From Betaproteobacteria bacterium (GTDB lineage Bacteria > Pseudomonadota > Gammaproteobacteria > Burkholderiales > Burkholderiaceae_F): a stretch of 64,000 nt of DNA. Positions 28,654 to 37,824 of the stretch are shown here, piece after piece. The stretch spans positions 620,001 to 684,000 of the forward strand of contig BOKW01000001.1 of the NCBI GenBank assembly GCA_016861185.1. Reading direction: 5' to 3'. How positions within the stretch are numbered: position 1 is the stretch's first letter; each line of letters starts with the position of its first letter. Both the position numbers and the translations under genes were made by a program. Below the pieces are notes generated by a model. That model saw only the letters and a program-made list of their open reading frames with translations, was not told the origin of the DNA and searched no databases.

Positions 28654-29246
28654 CGATCCTCCTTCGACACCACGCCAAGGCCGTGCGCGGATGCGCGCAC
28701 GGCCTTGTTGCACTTCTGCTTGCAGGTTGCGGCGGATCGAATCCGCTCGACAACCCGCCGGACGTGAGCAACCCGGCGAACACCTCCGGGCAGAAGCTCT
28801 CGTTTGCCTATTTTCAGCGCTGCATCAATCCGATCTTCAACACGGTGCTGGGCAACAACACCTGCGCCGCCTCCGGCTGTCACGACGATCGCGACGGCAC
28901 CGGCGGCGCGCTGCGCATCGTGCGCTCGGCACAGCCGATCGACGTGACCAACCCGGCCAACACGCCGGACGTGATCCGCGCCAGCGAGATGTACCGCAAC
29001 TTCTACTCGGCGCAGGGCATGACGCTGCTCAGTTCGCCGCCCGACAGCCGGCTGCTCACCAAGCCGCTGGTGCGCGGCGTGCTTCACGGCGGCGGGCAGA
29101 TCTTTTCGGGGGATCAGGACCCGAACGTGCGGCGCATTCTTTACTGGATCAGCAATCCTGCTCCGCAAGGGCAGGACGAGTTCAGCACCGCGACCTACAA
29201 CATGTTCACTCCGGCTGACCCGAATGTCGGCACGTGCAACTCGTAA
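28650..29246 (+). CDS. Lipoprotein with a CX4CH haem-like motif
   Basis: This is a predicted lipoprotein of about 198 residues (lipobox LLAGC, Cys27) from the TTG that overlaps the preceding stop; a GTG at 28641 is an alternative start. Its only haem-like motif is CAASGCH (Cys72-His78), with four residues between the cysteines instead of two. The remainder (LSFAYFQRCINPIFNTVLGN, PDSRLLTKPLVRGVLHGGGQIFSG) resembles cytochrome-like regions found with planctomycete-type cytochromes, but I do not recognise the family. The same CX4CH spacing occurs in the second locus at 50.2 kb. Confidence 0.7.
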   Translation: MTILLRHHAKAVRGCAHGLVALLLAGCGGSNPLDNPPDVSNPANTSGQKLSFAYFQRCINPIFNTVLGNNTCAASGCHDDRDGTGGALRIVRSAQPIDVTNPANTPDVIRASEMYRNFYSAQGMTLLSSPPDSRLLTKPLVRGVLHGGGQIFSGDQDPNVRRILYWISNPAPQGQDEFSTATYNMFTPADPNVGTCNS

Positions 29247-30016
29247 TGAAGCAGGGCGCGCTCCAGTCGCTGCTTCGGAATCTCTCGCGCGGACTTGCGG
29301 TCGCGCTGCTTGCGCTCGGCGCGCTGTCGGCCGTGCCGGCGCGCGCGGCCGAACGCGTTCAGGTCGCCGATCCTTACCTGGAACTGCGCACCGGGCCCGG
29401 CCGCGGTTATCCGATCTTCCACGTCGCCGCGCGAGAGGAATGGGTCGAGATCCTGCTGCGCCATACGGACTGGTTCAAGGTCCGCACCGCCAACGGCAGG
29501 GAAGGTTGGGTACATCGCGCGCAGCTCGAGACGACGCTGACCGAAGCCGGCAGCAGGAAGACCTTTCGCGACGTCCTGCTCGACGACTACCTGCAGCGCC
29601 GGCTCGAACTCGGTGCGGGCTACGGCCGCTTCAAGGCCGAGCCGATGCTGAAGATCTGGGCCGCGTACCGCTTCGCCGACGCGCTGACGTTCGAAGGCAC
29701 CGTCGGGCAGGTGCAGGGCGTGTTCTCGGGAACCGACCTCTGGCATTTCAGCCTGAACGCCGAGCCCTGGTCGGATCGCCGGCTGTCGCCGTTCTTCGGC
29801 ATCGGCGTGGGGCGCTTCAAGAACATCCCCAACGCGAGCCTCGTCAGCGCGCTGCCGACCAACGCCAATCTGAGCCATGCGTCGCTCGGGCTGCGCTATC
29901 ACCTGACCGAGCGCTTCGTCGCGCGGCTGGACTACAGCTTCTACACGGCCTTCGTCGCCGATACGCGCAGCCTTGAATACCGCGCGGTGACGGCCGGCCT
30001 TTCGTTCTTCTTCTGA
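29246..30016 (+). CDS. SH3-domain outer-membrane beta-barrel protein
   Basis: The 256-residue protein has a signal peptide (ending near ARAAE). A bacterial SH3-like domain follows (VADPYLELRTGPGRGYPIFHVAAREEWVEILLRHTDWFKVRT, GREGWVHRAQL). The C-terminal ~150 residues form a barrel of alternating strands ending in GLSFFF, the terminal Phe being the usual BAM signal. The SH3 part may bind peptidoglycan. The start overlaps the previous stop (TAATG). It is followed by a second barrel gene with a similar ending, and the two may be partners. Confidence 0.78.
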   Translation: MKQGALQSLLRNLSRGLAVALLALGALSAVPARAAERVQVADPYLELRTGPGRGYPIFHVAAREEWVEILLRHTDWFKVRTANGREGWVHRAQLETTLTEAGSRKTFRDVLLDDYLQRRLELGAGYGRFKAEPMLKIWAAYRFADALTFEGTVGQVQGVFSGTDLWHFSLNAEPWSDRRLSPFFGIGVGRFKNIPNASLVSALPTNANLSHASLGLRYHLTERFVARLDYSFYTAFVADTRSLEYRAVTAGLSFFF

Positions 30017-30029
30017 TCCGCGAGCGCCG

Positions 30030-30677
30030 ATGATTCCCAGGCAATTCCCGGTCCGCTTGTTCGCCTTCCTCGCGCTGGCGTGCGCAGCGCTGGCGGCGCA
30101 CGCGCAGGCGGGCAAACCGGCCAACGAGCAGGTGATCGAACCGCAGGTGCCGCGGCGCGACGTGCGCGTGCCGAAGATCCCTTCGAACGATTTCGTCGCG
30201 GGGCTGTTCGCCGGCACGTACGCGACCGAAAACTTCGGCACGAGCGCCGTCTACGGACTGCGCCTCGGCTACCACATCACCGAAGACATCTTCGTCGAGG
30301 CCGCGTACGCACGGACCGAGGTCAGCGACGAGAACTTCCGCCAGATCCTGCCGGGCGGCGTTTTTCCGCAGCCGAAGGAAACGCTCTCCTACTACAACCT
30401 TTCGGCCGGCTACAACGTGCTGCCGGGCGAGGTGTTCTTCGGCCGCCGCTTCGCCAAGACCTCGGCCCTGTACCTGATCGCCGGCATCGGCAGCACCAAG
30501 TTCCTCGAGCAGCGCAAGCAGACGGTGAACTTCGGTCTCGGGCTGCGCGTGTTCCTGAAGGACTGGTTCTCGCTGCAGGTCGATCTGCGCGACCACGTTT
30601 ATTCGCTCGACCTGCTCGGCCGGCGGCAGAGCACGCAGAACCTCGAGCTTTCCGCCGGTGCGACCTTCTTCTTCTGA
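30030..30677 (+). CDS. Outer-membrane beta-barrel protein
   Basis: This 215-residue protein has a signal peptide (ending AHAQ). A predicted eight-strand-size barrel follows, with GLFAGTYATENFGTSAVYGLRLGYHITEDIFVEAAYARTEV near its start and LELSAGATFFF at its end. I take it to belong to the small outer-membrane barrel family found in myxobacteria and other proteobacteria (recalled as OMP_myx_plus). It lies 13 bases after the SH3-barrel gene. Confidence 0.75.
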   Translation: MIPRQFPVRLFAFLALACAALAAHAQAGKPANEQVIEPQVPRRDVRVPKIPSNDFVAGLFAGTYATENFGTSAVYGLRLGYHITEDIFVEAAYARTEVSDENFRQILPGGVFPQPKETLSYYNLSAGYNVLPGEVFFGRRFAKTSALYLIAGIGSTKFLEQRKQTVNFGLGLRVFLKDWFSLQVDLRDHVYSLDLLGRRQSTQNLELSAGATFFF

Positions 30678-30687
30678 CCGATTCGCG

Positions 30688-31209
30688 ATGAACGTGAAGT
30701 TGCAGACCCTCCTCCGCCGCGCGGCGGGCGCGTGGCTCGCCGCGGCGCTGGGCCTGGCCGCGGCCGACGCGTACGCCACGCTGGCGGCGGCTGCGAAAGC
30801 ACCGGATTTCACGCTGCCCGCGATCGGCGGCACGAACCTGCGGCTGCAGGAGCAGCGCGGCCGCGTCGTGATGGTGAACTTCTGGGCGACCTGGTGCGGC
30901 CCGTGCCGCGTCGAGATGCCGCATCTGAACCGGCTGTACGACAAGTACCGCAGTTCGGGTTTCGTGCTGCTGGGCGTCAACATCGACGAGGAGCCGCGCA
31001 AGGCCGCCGACCTCGCAGCCAAGCTCGGGCTGCGCTTTCCGGTGCTGTTCGACTCGGAGAAGAAGGTGAGCCGGCTGTACGACCTCAGCGCGATGCCTTC
31101 GACCGTGCTGATCGACCGCGACGGCCGCGTGCGCTACATCCATCGCGGCTATCGCGACGGCTACGAGGACACCTACGAAAAGCAGATCCGGGAGCTGCTG
31201 AAGGAATGA
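30688..31209 (+). CDS. TlpA-like periplasmic thioredoxin
   Basis: This is a TlpA/ResA-type thiol-disulfide oxidoreductase (173 residues). An N-terminal hydrophobic signal or anchor is followed by the thioredoxin fold, with active site WCGPC in VVMVNFWATWCGPCRVEMPHL and cis-Pro in SAMPSTVLID. Such proteins reduce disulfides in apocytochromes or cupredoxins. It overlaps the DUF4266 gene by four bases, so the Cys-rich tail of that lipoprotein is an obvious candidate substrate. A paralogue heads the same trio at 52.2 kb. Confidence 0.88.
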   Translation: MNVKLQTLLRRAAGAWLAAALGLAAADAYATLAAAAKAPDFTLPAIGGTNLRLQEQRGRVVMVNFWATWCGPCRVEMPHLNRLYDKYRSSGFVLLGVNIDEEPRKAADLAAKLGLRFPVLFDSEKKVSRLYDLSAMPSTVLIDRDGRVRYIHRGYRDGYEDTYEKQIRELLKE

Positions 31210-31448
31210 AGCGCACGCCGTCGATCGTGAAGAACGCCGCGGCCGTATTGCTCGCATGCGCGGCGCTGGCGGGTTGCGCGCGGCTGCAGCCCTGGGTCAA
31301 GCCGTACGAGCGCGAGCGGCTCGCCGACCCGGTGATGAAGCTGCAGCGCGACGGCCTGTCGGACAAGCACTTCGAGCACGTACGCGACGTGCGCGAAGGC
31401 TCGCGCGGTGCGACCGGCGTGCAGGGAGGCGGCTGTGGCTGCAATTGA
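31206..31448 (+). CDS. DUF4266 small lipoprotein with C-terminal CGCN
   Basis: This 80-residue lipoprotein has its lipobox Cys at residue 24 (LAGC). The body starts ARLQPWVKPYERERLADP, and the C-terminus is GGGCGCN, the mark of the DUF4266 family. Function is unknown. The paired cysteines (77 and 79) at the extreme end could bind metal or be a TlpA target. The tail also has Gly-Ala-Thr (68-70), which loosely resembles the site at which ApbE attaches FMN. The start overlaps tlpA, and the DUF3570 gene starts inside this gene. Confidence 0.85.
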   Translation: MKRTPSIVKNAAAVLLACAALAGCARLQPWVKPYERERLADPVMKLQRDGLSDKHFEHVRDVREGSRGATGVQGGGCGCN

Positions 31449-32547
31449 CGGCGCGCGCCGCATCGGCTCGCTGCTCGCGCGATTGCTCGGGCTCGCGGGC
31501 GGGCTCGCCGCGGTCGGCAGTGCAAAGGCCGTCGATCTGCCGGAAAACCGCGCCGACCTGATGTTCCACGGCTACGACGGCGGCGGCGTGCGTGCGACCG
31601 GCCCTGCGCTGCTGGTTCGCAAGAACATGATCGACCGCGTGTCGCTGTCGGCGTCGTACTACGCGGACATGGTCAGCAATGCGTCGATCGACGTCGTCAC
31701 GCAGGCCAGCCCCTACAAGGAGACGCGCAACGAATACGCGCTCGGGCTCGACTACGCGGTGCGCGACGCGCTGATCTCGCTTTCCGCGTCGACCAGCCGC
31801 GAGCCCGACTACCAGGCCGACGCGGTGAGCCTCGACGTGTCGCAGGAGACCTTCGGCGGCATGACGAGCGTCGCGCTCGGCTTCACGCGCGCGCGCGACA
31901 AGGTCGGACACAAGGATCGCGGCTTCTTCGACAACGCTTCGCACTGGCGTTACCGCGTCGGCGTCACGCAGATCCTGACGCCGCGCTGGCTGGCGAGCCT
32001 GAATTTCGAAGCGGTCGCCGACGACGGTTTCCTCGGCAGCCCGTACCGCGCCGCGCGCGTGTTCGGCGCACTCATTCCGGAGCGCAACCCGCGCACGCGC
32101 TCGAGCCGCGCCGTGAAGCTGCGCACGATCGGCGAGATCGCCGATCGGCAGTCGGTGCGCGCCGAGTACCGCTACTACTGGGACACGTGGGACATCCGCT
32201 CGCACACGGCGGAGGCGGGCTACGCGCGCCACTTCGGCGAGCAGTGGCTCGCCGACGCGTACCTGCGCTACTACACGCAGGACCGCGCGCTGTTCTACAG
32301 CGACAACGCGACGAGCGAGACGCTGTACGTGACGCGCAACCGCCAGCTCGGCACGTTCACGAGCGTCGGCCTCGGCGCCAAGCTCGCGTACACCTGGAAA
32401 CGCGTTCCCGGCAGGTACGAAGTCAGGATCCACGGCGCGCTCGAACGGTCGCGCTTCGATTTCACCGATTTCACCGACATCCGCACCGGCAGCCCGTACG
32501 CGTACGACGCGAACGTGGTGCAGGTCTTCGTGTCGGCGACGTTCTGA
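31435..32547 (+). CDS. DUF3570 outer-membrane protein
   Basis: This is a protein of about 370 residues from the GTG at 31435, which overlaps the end of the DUF4266 gene by 14 bases. A hydrophobic N-terminal signal (ending about SAKA) is followed by many short amphipathic strands with aromatic ends (VSLSASYYADMVSNASIDVVTQASP, YRVGVTQILTPRWLASLNFE) and a C-terminal Phe (VFVSATF), as expected for an outer-membrane barrel. DUF3570 has no assigned function. Its constant coupling with DUF4266 here and in the second locus suggests a barrel-lipoprotein pair. Confidence 0.85.
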   Translation: MAAIDGARRIGSLLARLLGLAGGLAAVGSAKAVDLPENRADLMFHGYDGGGVRATGPALLVRKNMIDRVSLSASYYADMVSNASIDVVTQASPYKETRNEYALGLDYAVRDALISLSASTSREPDYQADAVSLDVSQETFGGMTSVALGFTRARDKVGHKDRGFFDNASHWRYRVGVTQILTPRWLASLNFEAVADDGFLGSPYRAARVFGALIPERNPRTRSSRAVKLRTIGEIADRQSVRAEYRYYWDTWDIRSHTAEAGYARHFGEQWLADAYLRYYTQDRALFYSDNATSETLYVTRNRQLGTFTSVGLGAKLAYTWKRVPGRYEVRIHGALERSRFDFTDFTDIRTGSPYAYDANVVQVFVSATF

Positions 32548-32559
32548 AGGAGTGCAGGC

Positions 32560-33081
32560 ATGCTGAAGCGCTGCTGCCTTGTTCTTGCCGTGGTGCTGTG
32601 CGCCGCGGCGGCGCCGGTTGCGGCGCAGACGACCACGGCCAACCTCGACGACCGCATCCAGGACGTCAAGGGCGACGTGATCCGCCTGAACCGCGATCTG
32701 ATGGTGCTCGAGGAGGAGCTGCTGTTTCCCGCCAACACGCAGGTCGCGATCTTCGTGTCGATGGACGTGGGCAAGCTGTTTCAGCTCGACTCGGTGAAGA
32801 TCAAGCTCGACGACAAGGACGTCGCCAACTACCTGTACACGCCGGCCGAGGTGCAGGCGCTGCATCGCGGCGGCGTGCAGCGGATCTACGTCGGAAACCT
32901 GAAGGCGGGATCGCATGAGCTGGTCGCCTTCTTCACCGGCAAGGGGCCGCACGACCGCGACTACAAGCGCGGTGCGACGATCCGCTTCGACAAGAGCACC
33001 GAGCCGAAATACATCGAGCTGCAGATCAAGGACTCGACCGGCAAGCTGCAGCCCGAATTCGAAGTCAAGGTCTGGCAGTAG
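32560..33081 (+). CDS. Secreted protein of unknown function in the envelope operon
   Basis: I do not recognise this 173-residue protein. It has a signal peptide (ending VAAQ), a short heptad-like stretch (LDDRIQDVKGDVIRLNRDLMVLEEELLF) that may form a coiled coil, then a beta-rich domain (TQVAIFVSMDVGKLFQLDSVKIKLDDKDV, GVQRIYVGNLKAGSHELVAFF). It is probably periplasmic. It lies between the DUF3570 gene and three TPR genes, each within a few bases. Confidence 0.7.
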   Translation: MLKRCCLVLAVVLCAAAAPVAAQTTTANLDDRIQDVKGDVIRLNRDLMVLEEELLFPANTQVAIFVSMDVGKLFQLDSVKIKLDDKDVANYLYTPAEVQALHRGGVQRIYVGNLKAGSHELVAFFTGKGPHDRDYKRGATIRFDKSTEPKYIELQIKDSTGKLQPEFEVKVWQ

Positions 33082-33086
33082 TCCCG

Positions 33087-35027
33087 ATGCGCGACGGCGC
33101 CCATCCGATCAGGCGCGCGCTGCGGCTGGCGGCGTGCGTGCTCGCGCTGGCCTGCGCGGCGCCCGCGCACGCGCAGTTCGGTTGGGTGAAGTCGCTGTGG
33201 CCCTCGACGAAGAAGCCCGAGCCGCCGACCAGCGTGCAGGACCCGCACTACGGCGACAGCCTTTTCTACTTCTACCAGGGCCGCTACTTCAGCGCGGTGA
33301 CGAACCTGATGGTCTCGCAGCACTTCGACCGCATGCCGAAGCACGCGGACGAGGCCGAGGTGCTGCGCGGCGGTCTTTTCCTCTCGTACGGGCTGCACCG
33401 CGAGGCGGGCGAGATCTTCGCCAAGCTGATCGAAAAGGGCGCGCCGCCGCCGGTGCGCGACCGCGCCTGGTTCTATCTCGCGAAGATCCGCTATCAGCGC
33501 GGCTTGCACGCGCAGGCCGAAGAAGCGCTTGCGCGCATCGAGCGAAGCCTTCCGGCCGATCTGCAGGAAGACCGCGTGCTGCTGCAGGCGCAACTCGCGA
33601 TGGCGCGCGGCGACTACGCCGGCGCGGCGCGCGCGCTCGATGCGCTGGCGAAGAGCGGCAAACCCGGCAGCGATGTCGCCCTGTACGCGCGCTACAACCT
33701 CGGCGTGGCGATGATCAAGGGCGGCGAGGCGGCGAAGGGTGCTGCGCTGCTCGACGAAGTGGGCCGCGTTCCGACCGGCAGCGAGGAATTCCGCAGTCTG
33801 CGCGACAAGGCCAACGTGGCGCTCGGGTTCTCCGCGCTGCAGGAGGATCGCGCCGAGGACGCGCGCCGCTCGCTCGAGCGCGTGCGATTGACCGGCATGC
33901 TCGCCAACAAGGCGCTGCTCGGCTTTGGCTGGGCCGCCGCCAGCGGCAAGAACCTGAACGCGGCGCTCGTGCCGTGGACGGAGCTGGCGCAGCGCGATCC
34001 GAGCGACGCCGCGGTGCTCGAAGCCAAGCTCGCGGTGCCCTACGCATACGCCGAGCTGGGCGCGTACGGCAAGGCTCTCGGCCTGTATCAGGACGCGATC
34101 GGCGCGTTCGAGCAGGAGAACGCGCGGCTCGACGAGTCGATCGCGGCGATCCGCGCCGGCAAGCTGCTCGCGGGACTGATCGAACGCAATCCCGGCGAGG
34201 AGATGGGCTGGTTCTGGAACATCGAGCAACTGCCCGAGCTGCCGCACAGCGGTCATCTCGCGCCGGTGCTCGCGCAGCACGAGTTCCAGGAGGCGTTCAA
34301 GAACTATCGCGACCTGCTGTTCCTCGCGCGCAACCTGAAGCAGTGGGAAAACAGCCTCGACGTGCTGCGCGCGATGCTCGCCAACCGCCGCCAGGCCTTC
34401 GCCGAACGGCTGCCCGCCGTGCGCGAGCGGGAGAAGTCGATCGACCTCGGCATCTACGACGGCAAGCGCAACGCGCTGCAGGCCGAGCTTGCCCGCGTCG
34501 AACGCGAGGCCGATGTCGCGGCCTTCGCCGATGCGCGCGAGCGCGAGCTGCGGGCACGGATCGACAGCGTCCGCGCGATCGTCGAACGCGGCGGAAACGA
34601 TCCCGAGATCGCGGCCGCGCGCGAACGGCTGCGGCGTGCGGCCGGCGCGCTTGCCTGGCAGCAGACGCAGAACTTCGCCGACCGGCTGTGGCAGGCGAAG
34701 AAGAACCTGGCCGAACTGGAACGCAACCTCGGCGAGGCGCACGCGCGCGACGCGGCGCTGCAGAAAGCGCAGCGCGACGAGCCGGCGAAGCTCGACGCCT
34801 TCGCCGCGCGCATCGAAGCGCTCGCCGCGCGCGTCAAGGCGTTGCAGCCGCGGGTGGCGGAACTCGCGGCCGCGCAGCAGAACCAGGTGCAGGAGCTCGC
34901 AGTCGCCGAACTGGCGAAGCAGAAGGAACGGCTCGCCGCGTACGTGTCGCAGGCGCGTTTTGCGGTCGCGCAGATCTACGACCGCGCCAATCTGGCGAAA
35001 GGGGACGGCGGTGCGGCGACCCGGTAG
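33087..35027 (+). CDS. Periplasmic TPR / coiled-coil protein
   Basis: A 646-residue protein with a signal peptide (ending AHAQ). The N-terminal half is TPR-like helical repeats (GDSLFYFYQGRYFSAVTNLMVSQHF, DRAWFYLAKIRYQRGLHAQAEEAL, ALYARYNLGVAMIKGGEAAKGAALL). From about residue 430 it turns into long charged helices likely to form coiled coils (LQAELARVEREADVAAFADARERELRARID; LAELERNLGEAHARDAALQKAQ). It is probably a scaffold spanning part of the periplasm. The stop overlaps the next gene by 17 bases. Confidence 0.78.
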   Translation: MRDGAHPIRRALRLAACVLALACAAPAHAQFGWVKSLWPSTKKPEPPTSVQDPHYGDSLFYFYQGRYFSAVTNLMVSQHFDRMPKHADEAEVLRGGLFLSYGLHREAGEIFAKLIEKGAPPPVRDRAWFYLAKIRYQRGLHAQAEEALARIERSLPADLQEDRVLLQAQLAMARGDYAGAARALDALAKSGKPGSDVALYARYNLGVAMIKGGEAAKGAALLDEVGRVPTGSEEFRSLRDKANVALGFSALQEDRAEDARRSLERVRLTGMLANKALLGFGWAAASGKNLNAALVPWTELAQRDPSDAAVLEAKLAVPYAYAELGAYGKALGLYQDAIGAFEQENARLDESIAAIRAGKLLAGLIERNPGEEMGWFWNIEQLPELPHSGHLAPVLAQHEFQEAFKNYRDLLFLARNLKQWENSLDVLRAMLANRRQAFAERLPAVREREKSIDLGIYDGKRNALQAELARVEREADVAAFADARERELRARIDSVRAIVERGGNDPEIAAARERLRRAAGALAWQQTQNFADRLWQAKKNLAELERNLGEAHARDAALQKAQRDEPAKLDAFAARIEALAARVKALQPRVAELAAAQQNQVQELAVAELAKQKERLAAYVSQARFAVAQIYDRANLAKGDGGAATR

Positions 35028-37824
35028 CCCGCTCGCGCTGCTCGTCGCCGCCGCGCTGCTCGCCGGCTGCTCGAGCACGTCCAAGCGCGCGCAGGCTCCC
35101 GAGCCGCCGACGCTGAAGTCGCTCGCCAGCCGCGCGATCAAGGTCGAAGCCGATCCGGGGGTCAAGGCGAACGAAGAGGTTGCGTCGAAGGCGTATCGCG
35201 ACTTCCTCGCGACCGCGCCGCGCGAACCGCACCGGCGCGAGGCGCTGCGCCGGCTCGGCGATCTGGAGATGGATCGCATCGATTCGCAGTCCGCGGCCGG
35301 GGAAGCGCAGGCGGGCTCGGCCGACTATCGGGCGGCGATCGCGCGTTACGCCGACTACCTGAAGGCCTACCCGAACGCGCCCGACAACGATCGCGTGCTG
35401 TACCAGCTCGCGCGCGCGCACGAACTGAACGGCGAGCTTGAAACGGCGCTGAAGACGCTCGACCGCCTCGTCGAGGCCTACCCCGCGACGCGGCATCGCG
35501 AAGAGGCGCAGTTCCGCCGCGGCGAGTTGCTGTTCACGCTGCGCAACTACGCCAAGGCCGAGGCGGCGTACGCACAGACGATGGCGACAGGCCGGGGCAC
35601 GCCTTACCACGAGCGGTCGCTCTACATGCACGGCTGGTCGCTGTTCAAGCAGGGCCGGCTCGAGGAAGCGCTGCACTCGTTCTTCGGCGTGCTCGATCTG
35701 AAGCTCGCCGGCCGCGGCGACGAAAGCGATCTCGACAAGCTGCCGGGGCTCACGCGCGCCGATCGCGAACTGGTCGAGGACACTTTCCGCGTCACGAGCC
35801 TGAGCCTGGAGAACCTGCAGGGGGCGGCGTCGATTCCGGCGTACATCACGACGCCGGTGCGGCGCGAATACGAATTCCGCGTCTACCAGCAGTTGGGCGA
35901 GCTGTACATCAAGCAGGACCGCGTCAAGGACGCCGCCGACACCTTCACCGCGTTCGCGCAGCGCCATCCGCTGCACAAGGAGTCGCCGGTGCTGCAGGCG
36001 CGCGTGATCGACATCTACGCGAAGAACGGCTTCGAGACGCTCGCGCTCGACGCGAAGAAGCGCTACGTCGTCCACTACGGTGTCGGCAGCGAGTTCCAGC
36101 GCGCCAATCCGGCCGGCTGGGAGCGCAGCGCGCCGCTCGTCAAGACGCACCTCGAGGAACTGGCGCGCCACCACCACGCGGCTGCGCAGAAGAGCAAGAG
36201 GACCGAGGACTACCAGGAAGCGGTGCGCTGGTACCGCAGCTACCTGACCTCGTTCCCGAACGATCCGCAGGCCGCGCAGAACAACTTCCTGCTGGCCGAG
36301 CTGCTGTACGAGGACCGCCGCTACGCGGAGGCCGCCGCCGAATACGAGAAGTCGGCGTACCAGTATCCGCAGCACGCGAAGAGCGCCGATGCCGGCTACG
36401 CGGCGCTGCTCGCCTACGCGCAGCTCGAAAAGCGCGCCGCCGCGAACGACGCGCGCAACGCGCAACTGGCGGGCGTCGAAAGCGCGCTGCGCTTCGCGCA
36501 GGCGTTCCCGCAGGATCCGCGCCGCGCCGCGGTGCTGACCAACACGGCGGAGAGGCTCTACGCACTGAACGATCCGCAACGCGCGGTCGAAGTCGCGCAG
36601 CGCGTCGTCGCGCTCAAGCCGCCCGCAGACGCCGCGCAGCGGCGCGTCGCCTGGACCGTGATCGCGCATGCGGCGTTCGACCGCGGCGCGTTCGCCGAAG
36701 CCGAGCGCGGCTACGGCGAAGTGCTCGCGCTCGTGCCGGCGAACGACTCGCAGCGCGGCGCGCTGACCGAAAGGCTCGCGGCGTCGGTCTACAAACAGGG
36801 CGAACAGGCACAGGCGCAGGGCAAGCTCGTCGACGCGGTCGCGCACTTCAACCGGGTCGGCGCGCTCGCGCCGGGTTCGACCGTCGCAGCGACTGCGCAA
36901 TACGACGCGGCGGCCGCGCTGGTTGCGCTGAAGGACTGGGCCGGCGCCACGCGGCTGCTGACCGATTTCCGCGCGCGCTATCCGAAACATCCGCTGCAGG
37001 ACGAAGTCACGAACAAGCTGGCCGCCGCGTACCTGGAGCAGGGCCAGTGGGCGCAGGCGGCCGGCGAATTCGAGCGCATCGCCGCGGCGGGCAGGGACCC
37101 GCAGTTGGCGCGCGCAGGCCTGTGGCAGGCTGCCGAGATGTACGAGAAGGCGGGCGCGCGCGCGCAGGCCGCGCGCGTGTACGAGCGCTATGCGAAGCAG
37201 TATCCGGAGCCGCTCGAAGCGTCGGTCGAAGCGCGCTACCGGCTCGCGAAGATCGCGCAGGAAGACGGCAACGCCGCGCGCTCGCTCGCACTGATGCGCG
37301 AAGTGCAGAAGGCCGACCAGACGGCCGGCCGCGCGCGCACCGACCGCACGCGCTATCTCGGCGCGCTGGCCACGCTGGCGCTCGCGCAGCCGCTCGTCGA
37401 CGACTACCGCAAGGTCGCGCTGGTCGAGCCGCTGAAGCGCAACCTGAAGCTGAAGAAGGACCGGATGGAAGCGGCGCTCAAGGCGTACGCGGCGGCGGCC
37501 GACTACGGCGTGGCCGAAGTCGCGACCGCGGCGACCTTCCACACCGCGGAGCTGTATCGCGACTTCGGCAAGTCGATGCTCAATTCGCAGCGGCCGAAGG
37601 GGCTGAAGAAGGACGAACTCGAGCAGTACAACGTGCTGCTCGAAGAGCAGGCCTTCCCGTTCGAGGAGAAGGCGATCGAGCTGCACGAGGTCAACGCCAA
37701 GCGCACGGCCGCGGGCGTCTACGACCAGTGGGTGCGCGACAGCTACGGCGCGCTGGCGAAGCTGCGGCCGGTGCGCTACGGCAAGGTCGAACGCGCGGAA
37801 GGAGTGATCGATGCGATTCGCTGA
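35011..37824 (+). CDS. Large TPR lipoprotein
   Basis: The protein has 937 residues from GTG 35011. Its signal peptide carries the lipobox LLAGC (SPLALLVAAALLAGCSS), so it is a lipoprotein. Almost the entire length is tetratricopeptide repeats, such as DRVLYQLARAHELNGELETALKTLDRLVEAYPAT, YEFRVYQQLGELYIKQDRVKDAADTFTAFAQRHP and NFLLAELLYEDRRYAEAAAEYEKSAYQYPQ. It resembles the large TPR proteins of envelope machines such as the Myxococcus Glt complex in form, though that does not establish the same job. The start overlaps the previous gene by 17 bases, and the end overlaps the next by 14. Confidence 0.8.
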   Translation: MRRPGSPLALLVAAALLAGCSSTSKRAQAPEPPTLKSLASRAIKVEADPGVKANEEVASKAYRDFLATAPREPHRREALRRLGDLEMDRIDSQSAAGEAQAGSADYRAAIARYADYLKAYPNAPDNDRVLYQLARAHELNGELETALKTLDRLVEAYPATRHREEAQFRRGELLFTLRNYAKAEAAYAQTMATGRGTPYHERSLYMHGWSLFKQGRLEEALHSFFGVLDLKLAGRGDESDLDKLPGLTRADRELVEDTFRVTSLSLENLQGAASIPAYITTPVRREYEFRVYQQLGELYIKQDRVKDAADTFTAFAQRHPLHKESPVLQARVIDIYAKNGFETLALDAKKRYVVHYGVGSEFQRANPAGWERSAPLVKTHLEELARHHHAAAQKSKRTEDYQEAVRWYRSYLTSFPNDPQAAQNNFLLAELLYEDRRYAEAAAEYEKSAYQYPQHAKSADAGYAALLAYAQLEKRAAANDARNAQLAGVESALRFAQAFPQDPRRAAVLTNTAERLYALNDPQRAVEVAQRVVALKPPADAAQRRVAWTVIAHAAFDRGAFAEAERGYGEVLALVPANDSQRGALTERLAASVYKQGEQAQAQGKLVDAVAHFNRVGALAPGSTVAATAQYDAAAALVALKDWAGATRLLTDFRARYPKHPLQDEVTNKLAAAYLEQGQWAQAAGEFERIAAAGRDPQLARAGLWQAAEMYEKAGARAQAARVYERYAKQYPEPLEASVEARYRLAKIAQEDGNAARSLALMREVQKADQTAGRARTDRTRYLGALATLALAQPLVDDYRKVALVEPLKRNLKLKKDRMEAALKAYAAAADYGVAEVATAATFHTAELYRDFGKSMLNSQRPKGLKKDELEQYNVLLEEQAFPFEEKAIELHEVNAKRTAAGVYDQWVRDSYGALAKLRPVRYGKVERAEGVIDAIR

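Noticed and set aside
30030..30677. OmpA-type porin
   Set aside because: There is no OmpA C-terminal peptidoglycan-binding domain, and the size and ending fit the small barrel family better.
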